Source of the DNA: Metallyticus violacea
Lineage: Eukaryota > Arthropoda > Insecta > Mantodea > Metallyticidae
Assembly: GCA_030762175.1 (NCBI GenBank)
Contig: CM060831.1
Coordinates: 140,841,501-140,905,500, forward strand
Length of the DNA: 64,000 nt
Direction of reading: 5' to 3'
The number at the start of each line of letters is the position of its first letter. Position 1 is the stretch's first letter. The position numbers were made by a program, and so were the translations under genes. The notes below the pieces were generated by a model that was not told the DNA's origin, searched no databases, and worked only from the letters and a program-made list of their open reading frames with translations. This document shows positions 58,838-64,000 of this stretch, piece by piece.

Positions 58838-59340
58838 ATGCTGAGGTGTAAATGCAGTTTATCAGTTTTTGATGTTTTCTCTTCTATGAATCTGGCGCAA
58901 ACATATGTGCGAGTAAATTTCTCAGTTAACGATAAAATTACCACCGAATGTGTTGGTATATCTTTGAGGGCATTGTTAAATAACTTTTCAAAGAAACACA
59001 TTAAGCAGCCACAGCTCATTAAGCTAATAATAGAAATATTCTCTAGTTGTAAACCCTTCCGAGAATTTCTTGAACACATGAAAAACTTTGTGTGTATTTG
59101 AATACACCCTCTTCTGCAGAATATTTTGGTCCAAGCAGAAGATCAGCTGGAGCAGCAAAATATTCTGATGCAGGCTTCTGTCTTAGTTTAAGTTTAGGCA
59201 GCTGAAATCAACAATTTTCAAGAGATACTATTGAAAGGTTTGGCAAATAATTCAAGCATAAATTTTCCTTTGATCCCAACTTATGAAATGAACCATAATC
59301 TGCATTCTACATCAAGAGAATTTATCCCTATATCCAGTAA
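58838..59340 (+). pseudogene. Unidentified decayed coding sequence
   Basis: The frame 58838-59101 (87 codons) includes NLAQTYVRVNFSVNDKITTE then LRALLNNFSKKHIKQPQLIK and REFLEHMKNFVCI. Past the stop the same frame continues in protein-like fashion (QNILVQAEDQLEQQNILMQA, then NNFQEILLKGLANNSSINF) with two further stops. A hairpin lies at 59111-59175. The composition suggests a former protein gene or transposon ORF. I do not recognise the family and see no catalytic motif. Confidence 0.35.
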
Positions 59341-59393
59341 AAGAGCGTCCCATATTTTTGTGGCTTTTCATGGTTAAAACTTTCATATATGCT

Positions 59394-59815
59394 TATCCAA
59401 TTATCTGATGACCGAAAAAGTGTCGGGAGAGAATAGGCCAATAGACAGTACTTCATGGATACACTAAGTGTCGGGGCGATCGGAACAACACAAAAGTTAG
59501 TGGTAGGAACTCTAGAGTGACAGTCCAATAAATTCTAATGCTCTTCAAATGTCCTACAAGGAGATGCTAGAACTGCATGCATACAGTTGCCACACATTTC
59601 TGACATCTGCTTATCAAATTAATCATTATTTCCTTAATTTTCTTTGAGTAGTTAAATTTGGATCTCTTGACGGATGTAATCTTTTAGTTCCTGGATATCA
59701 CTAATTTATGAATCGCATTAGGTACGATTGTTTTGGAATTTCTCTTCAGATTATCTCCTGACAACATGAGCGGACTCGATGCGGACATACATATGAAACT
59801 CATAAACTGTCATTG
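59394..59815 (-). mobile_element. Repeat R3, copy 2 (transposase C-terminal relic)
   Basis: Direct counterpart of 5318-5750. The minus strand reads DIQELKDYIRQEIQ (59655-59699), then in another frame IKEIMINLISRCQKCVA. This aligns with TIQELKDNIRQEI and RVMNKFLRRYQKC of the relic at 37821-38009, so R3 belongs to the same transposase superfamily. It abuts the CR1-like LINE to its right. Confidence 0.62.
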
Positions 59816-60079
59816 TGAAAGAGAATATAAATATTAGATGTAGTGTTTGCCATGTAGTGCTCTTAGCATGTTCTAGGATCATAAATGTATTGCCCAGTTC
59901 TAAATTAAATTTTGATATACCTCACCTTTTATATGGTACATTCAGCCCTGACATAAATACAAACAGTAGTTTTCTTGAAGCTTCTGCTACCAAACAATAA
60001 CCATGTAATGACAATTGTGATAATTCCTGTTGTTTCAAATGATGTTCAGATAGGCTGATAATATGGTTTTATACTGTCA

Positions 60080-60411
60080 CAAATTAAGCTGTCGGTCCTG
60101 GTAGTGTAGTGGTGACCATGTTTGCCTTCTAAACCCCAAGATCCCGGGTTCAAACCCGGCCAGGATCGATTGATTTTTTCGATCGATTGTAAAAATCCTA
60201 AGTATGGCTTCCTTCGGAAGGGAAGTAAAGCCGTGGGTCCCGCGCCGTACATTTACGGCAGGAAAAAGAACCTCAACCTTGAAAGAGAGGCCTCTGAGCA
60301 AAATTTATCGGCCGTTTCACACCCTGAATTGAATGGGACGCTGATGACCTGAGCTGTTAAAGAGCGTTCATAAATAAAATAAATCAAATCAAAATCAACA
60401 AATTAAACTGT
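60080..60411 (+). mobile_element. SINE-A copy nested in the CR1-like LINE, 13-bp TSD
   Basis: The element is 60093-60398 between CAAATTAAGCTGT (60080-60092) and CAAATTAAACTGT (60399-60411), one mismatch. It starts CGGTCCTGGTAGTGTAGTGG and has a B box GGTTCAAACC and the normal SINE-A body and tail (AAATCAAATCAAAATCAA). Antisense open frames across it are incidental. Confidence 0.96.
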
Positions 60412-60462
60412 TTAATAATTCATCTGTTTTACTTTTCAGTTCTCTAACATTTTGAGGAAATA

Positions 60463-61060
60463 TACCGAGGGTGCCAAAAAATATATATATACACTTTCAC
60501 AATAGATATCTGTTTAATATTTTCAAAGTTGGACCAGAAAACAACACTAATGTGAAGTATGTTCTGTAAACAGATGTGACTCACATTAGGTTATGCTACA
60601 ACAAAATGGAGCCAAGATTATCGTTTGAACAGCGGAAAGCAATTTTGAAGCGGAATTGGAAAACCGAGAATGTTTGAAGTTCCAAGGCAATGGAGACGTG
60701 TGTACAGAACAGAACCGCCAACGCACACATTCGAGACAAATTTGAAACTCATAGTAGCGTATGCGAAGTTCACAAGGGAAAATCTGGGCAGAACAGCTAC
60801 ATTAGCAGCACTTCGGGAAGAAATTGAAACGGCATGTGCTGAAACGCTGAGAATACTTTCGGAAACGTTGTTCAATCAATAGTTCAACGTACTCGGAAGT
60901 GTATCGACGTTGATAATGAGCATTTTGAGCAACTGTTATAACTGTAAAAGTCTAAGATGATTAGTGCTCATCAGTTTCTGTTTGTGTGAATTCAGTTTGT
61001 TATGTTAACACAGTTTTTTCTTTCCTTGAAGTGTGTATACAATTTTTGGTATCTTCTGTA
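60463..61060 (+). mobile_element. Mariner-like transposon T2, copy 2 (internally deleted), nested in the LINE
   Basis: The element is 60465-61058, flanked by TA at 60463-60464 and 61059-61060. The ends read CCGAGGGTGCCAAAAAATAT and, as the complement, CAGAAGATACCAAAAATTGT. It has the start MEPRLSFEQRKAILKRNWK at 60606, a shortened DUF4817-type head (FETHSSVCEVHKGKSG) and then the C-terminal part (LREEIETACAETLR; QRTRKCIDVDNEHFEQLL). The catalytic core is deleted, at a different place from copy 1. Confidence 0.92.
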
Positions 61061-62400
61061 TAAAGATTGTTTATTGGTTGCTGAATACTCTTCAATTTTA
61101 CTTCATTTTCTGTGCAAGCATCATTGACACGATTGAGTTAACATTAACTGCTATTAAGTTTAGCTTGATGAATTTCTGGCCTGGATCAGATGTCTTTGCC
61201 TCTAGAATTCAAGTGAAGGCAATGTCCAGTAAATCTCCATTTAGGTGATTTACTGTATCATGCAAATGTAAGGGTTTGTGGGTGTTATCAATGACGTTCA
61301 AGTCTCAGATTCATACTCCGCACTCTCCTATGAACCTGAAGCTTGTCATGGCTATCTAACAGTCCCGGAAACTTCACATTGATATGCCTGCTTTTGGCGC
61401 TGATGCCACCAACATCTTGCTCAATCTGATCCAATAATTACAACATGATCCTCCTTGCTGAAATCAGCAGTTTGTTTTTCCAAGTCTTGTTACATCAGCG
61501 AGGCCAGCACTTTGCTTAAAAATGCTCACAACATCATAATCGCTACCCAGTCGTTCTTCAGTAGGGATCCTATATCGTTCCCACTACATAGCAACAAAAT
61601 CTTACTTTTCCCCTTAGTATCAGCTACTGATGTACTTGCGCTCTGGTGAGCTTCCAATGTTCCTAGAACGTTGAATCTGAATCTTTTCACCAGAAGGATG
61701 ACAGTTGCATCATCAGCAGTAAATACTTTCCTCCGCCTCTTACGATTACAGGCATAACCTTGAAGTCAGGTGATTTACCGTTAACTTTATGGTGAGCAAT
61801 AGCTCTCAATCTGCAGCTTTGCAAGTGCCAGTTACTCTTTGGAGTAGATTTCTCTTGCTTCACTACTAGGACAAAGTTCACAATACCATTGATGAGAAAT
61901 TGTAACCATCTCACTGTTTGTTTTAGCACAAGTCCAATGGCACCACAACTGACAATCGTCACAAAACACACCTGAACACACCTTCCTACGACACGCACCA
62001 CATTTATCGCTTTAATCACACTTTAAACTCGGACACAACACTAGATTAAACTACGTAAGCTACACTTAACAACCACACACAACACAAAACTGAAGTATGT
62101 AGGTTAACCTTACCCTTCACACGCCACACAAAACTAGGTCACTTGAGCTACACTTAACACACACACAACTCAAAATTCAAGCACTTAAACAATTAAATCA
62201 CACAAAATATGTATCTGATTTAATTCGAGACTAACAAATCCTTAGCTACGTGTTTAATTACACTTAACGTGAATGAAAAAAGAAACACAAATGAAAAACA
62301 GAATCTGTACTAGATACACAAATCAAACCAAACCAATATGGCGGACAATCAGCTGATGATAACGGTCGTGTATATGATTGTTTACAAAACCGGAGTATAA

Positions 62401-62873
62401 AACCAATTGTAATTCAATATAATAGATACGAAAAAAGATACTTAAGCTACGCTCTATTTATTTTTTCTAAAATAAATAGATATGAGAGATTAAATATGGA
62501 ATAAAGTTGAAGCTAAAATCCTGGCATATGATCTCCACCACACAGGGCTACCAACTTGCTGTTGGTGCTGTAATCCCTTTTCAAAACTTTAACGCTTAAA
62601 TTTCAGAATGTCATTTTTAGGCATGAATGACCCCTTTTTACAAATGTTATAGAATTTTGCAAATTAAACATTGACACCATATTCAGTTTTATATTATATA
62701 TATGATATAATAATAATAATGATGATGATGATGATGATGATTATAATGAGGGGGAAGTTGGGGAGGAGGGCCCAGTTAAGGGAATGGGGGACACAGTGTT
62801 AAGGGTTCTATTCATGTTTGTATACATGCATATAAAATTACTCATAGAAAACGAGTGTCTATGTATATCAATG
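62401..62873. other. Unassigned stretch with simple repeats
   Basis: A mixed (TAA)/(TGA)n tract lies at 62706-62745, followed by a G-rich patch to about 62805. No gene is recognised. Confidence 0.4.
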
Positions 62874-63241
62874 TGTTTGTAAACAAATGTGACTTACATG
62901 CATTATGATAGCGTTGCTACGTGACAGGTAAATCAACAACGAACTAATGAACCCAAGATTATCAGCTGGCCCAGTGTACCTGAACATGATATGCATATCC
63001 GTCTTACCCACCATTTATGCACTCTATATAAATAAGGAATTTGACTTCCAACAAGATGGTGCACCACCACATTACCACCGAGATGTACGTGCATACCTTG
63101 ATGACAATCTTCCAAGGGAAAGGATAGGACGAAGAGGTCCAATTGAGTTTCCACCGCGTTCTCCTGATCCAATTCCGCTGGACTTCTACCTATGGAGAAC
63201 TCTTAAGGATGTTGTATACCGTAGAAAACCAGCTACATTGG
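62874..63241 (+). mobile_element. Mariner-like transposon T2, copy 3 (fragment)
   Basis: The leader (CATTATGATAGCGTTGCTAC near 62899) is the version seen in copy 1. It is joined to the catalytic core that copies 1 and 2 lack: FDFQQDGAPPHYHRDVRAYL (about 63041-63100, second catalytic Asp), then RIGRRGPIEFPPRSPDPIPL and DFYLWRTLKDVVYRRKPATL (63120-63240, third catalytic block). The helix-turn-helix head is deleted. The 3' part is replaced by a (TTA)n tract. The frame across 62947-63241 is open. Confidence 0.88.

Positions 63242-63291
<50 letters not shown>
63242..63291. repeat. (TTA)n microsatellite
   Basis: About 16 units that abruptly end the transposase coding sequence of T2 copy 3. Confidence 0.95.
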
Positions 63292-63294
<3 letters not shown>

Positions 63295-64000
63295 TTTTAT
63301 TTACAAAAAGCAAATTGATATTTTTATTCAATAGGATTGCATTTCAGAAGCAATAACTCGTGAAAATTATTATTATTTCTAGTACAGTAAAAACAGAACC
63401 ACTAGTAACGTTGTTAAAAACAAGCAAATGTAAGGTGATAGCTTGTATTTCTTCTGAGCTAATTGAATCTCAAAAATTAACAATTTAAATAGGTAACGTA
63501 AACATATGCTCTTCCCCAAAGCTGTTTTTTTTAACATTCTATAAATAACTTCTTGAGCTCTGTTATAGTTTTTTCACTATGCTTATATAATTATGCTAAT
63601 TGTCTATTTTAAGTTTTTTACTGATTTTTAGTAATAGCGCATTTGTAATTATAATCAACTTTGTTCATTTCTTTCTGACTGCAGTTATTTTTATTAAGTT
63701 TATTCTTATTACTAATCATTTATTGTACTTCTTCTTTCCAAATTTGCAATCTTCTCCTACCTATTTTAATTTCTATTCCTTAATGCTACTTTTTCATATT
63801 GTAGTATTAATTATTTCGTTTATACTTTTGCTTACAGCTCTTTGATCTAAAAAGCTTTGCTTATGGAGAGTACTATCTCCTTATACCCTCTTTTCATTGC
63901 ATATGTCGGGATTTTTTTTTTTATTTGTAAGCAGACTGCATAATTTAAAACCGAACATTCGCCTAACGGCACCTTAACACACTCAACCCACTCCCCTCGC
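63292..64000. other. Unassigned AT-rich flank
   Basis: No gene is recognised. From about 63500 the plus strand is pyrimidine-rich, resembling 41290-41800 in composition only. Confidence 0.35.

Larger units (their letters stand above)
59822..62400 (-). mobile_element. CR1-like LINE: ORF1 (PHD finger plus esterase) and part of the endonuclease
   Basis: Read on the minus strand from about 62400: an AT-rich leader, then a PHD-type finger at about 61868-62005 with all eight ligands in order (CGAC, FCDDC, CHWTC, WYCELC). Next comes a degraded SGNH/esterase-like region (LGSDYDVVSIFK, SAGLADVTR, TADFSKEDHVVIIG; about 61450-61570) ending in CLHLNSRGK near 61200-61225. PHD plus esterase ORF1 proteins are known from CR1-like non-LTR retrotransposons. 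ORF2 begins near 61150 (LNLIAVNVNSIV) and resumes at 60399-60462 (FPQNVRELKSKTDELLN) and 59822-60092 (LSEHHLKQQELSQLSLHGYC), typical of its AP-endonuclease. The reverse transcriptase is absent; R3 sequence begins at the break. Frameshifts, stops and two insertions show it is dead. Confidence 0.85.

Noticed and set aside
60046..60352. Overlapping frames on both strands
   Set aside because: All fall within the SINE-A at 60093-60398, and the same antisense peptide pattern recurs over the SINE-A at 46478-46776.
63500..63900. Homology to the pyrimidine-rich stretch at 41290-41800
   Set aside because: The two share composition but no aligned landmark that I could find.
1..64000. CRISPR array, operons, rRNA genes or prophage
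   Set aside because: No regular spacer repeats, no ribosome-binding-site-linked gene strings and no rRNA sequence are visible; base composition and transposon content are eukaryotic.

Overview
This 64 kb window looks like repeat-rich, non-genic nuclear DNA from an animal, most likely an insect with a large, AT-rich genome. The evidence is the very high A+T content, the absence of any long open reading frame, and the density of decayed transposons of types common in insects: mariner/Tc1-like elements (some with a DUF4817-type helix-turn-helix head), a piggyBac-like element, a hAT-like fragment, RTE-like and CR1-like LINEs, and two tRNA-headed SINE families. I found no intact host gene, rRNA, functional tRNA gene, CRISPR array or bacterial-type operon. 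The species call is inference; only the transposon content is read directly.

Two SINE families dominate. SINE-A (about 300 bp, 6 copies) has a Val/Glu/Asp-type tRNA-like head and a conserved body ending in TAAATAAA plus a short tail. SINE-B (about 270-300 bp, 15 copies or fragments) has a Leu/Ser-type tRNA-like head and ends in a motif like GGGCGTTAAACACTA plus an A-rich tail. Many copies are bounded by target-site duplications (TSDs) of 7-13 bp, which fixes their ends.

Layout: 0.5-5 kb SINEs and a foldback MITE; 6.7-7.9 and 20.2-21.4 kb two full-length-size mariner relatives flanked by TA; 9.25-10.55 kb an unclassified repeat (R1) split by an RTE-like LINE with an 11-bp TSD, its uninterrupted partner lying at 43.8-44.4 kb; 13.1-14.3 kb a complete but dead mariner-like element; 19.4-19.8 and 22.6-23.5 kb RTE-like LINE pieces; 21.8-22.0 kb a piece resembling a tyrosine-recombinase-type element; 26.5-28.5 kb a piggyBac-like element with TTAA and terminal repeat at its left end, interrupted by SINE-B; 29.9-34.5 kb a SINE-B cluster; 37.8-38.2, 41.8-42.9, 51.3-52.1 and 55.7-56.3 kb further transposase relics; 47.4-49.7 kb a CR1/Jockey-like reverse transcriptase split by two SINE-B copies; 56.5-57.6 kb hAT-like remains; 59.8-62.4 kb a CR1-like LINE carrying a PHD finger and an esterase (SGNH-like) ORF1 plus part of its endonuclease, split by a mariner-like deletion derivative and by a SINE-A.

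The most informative features are the nested insertions, which give a relative order of transposition, and two unclassified dispersed repeats (R1 and R2) whose paired copies differ in a codon-like pattern. Everything coding appears to be decayed transposon sequence; nothing suggests genes working together in a pathway.
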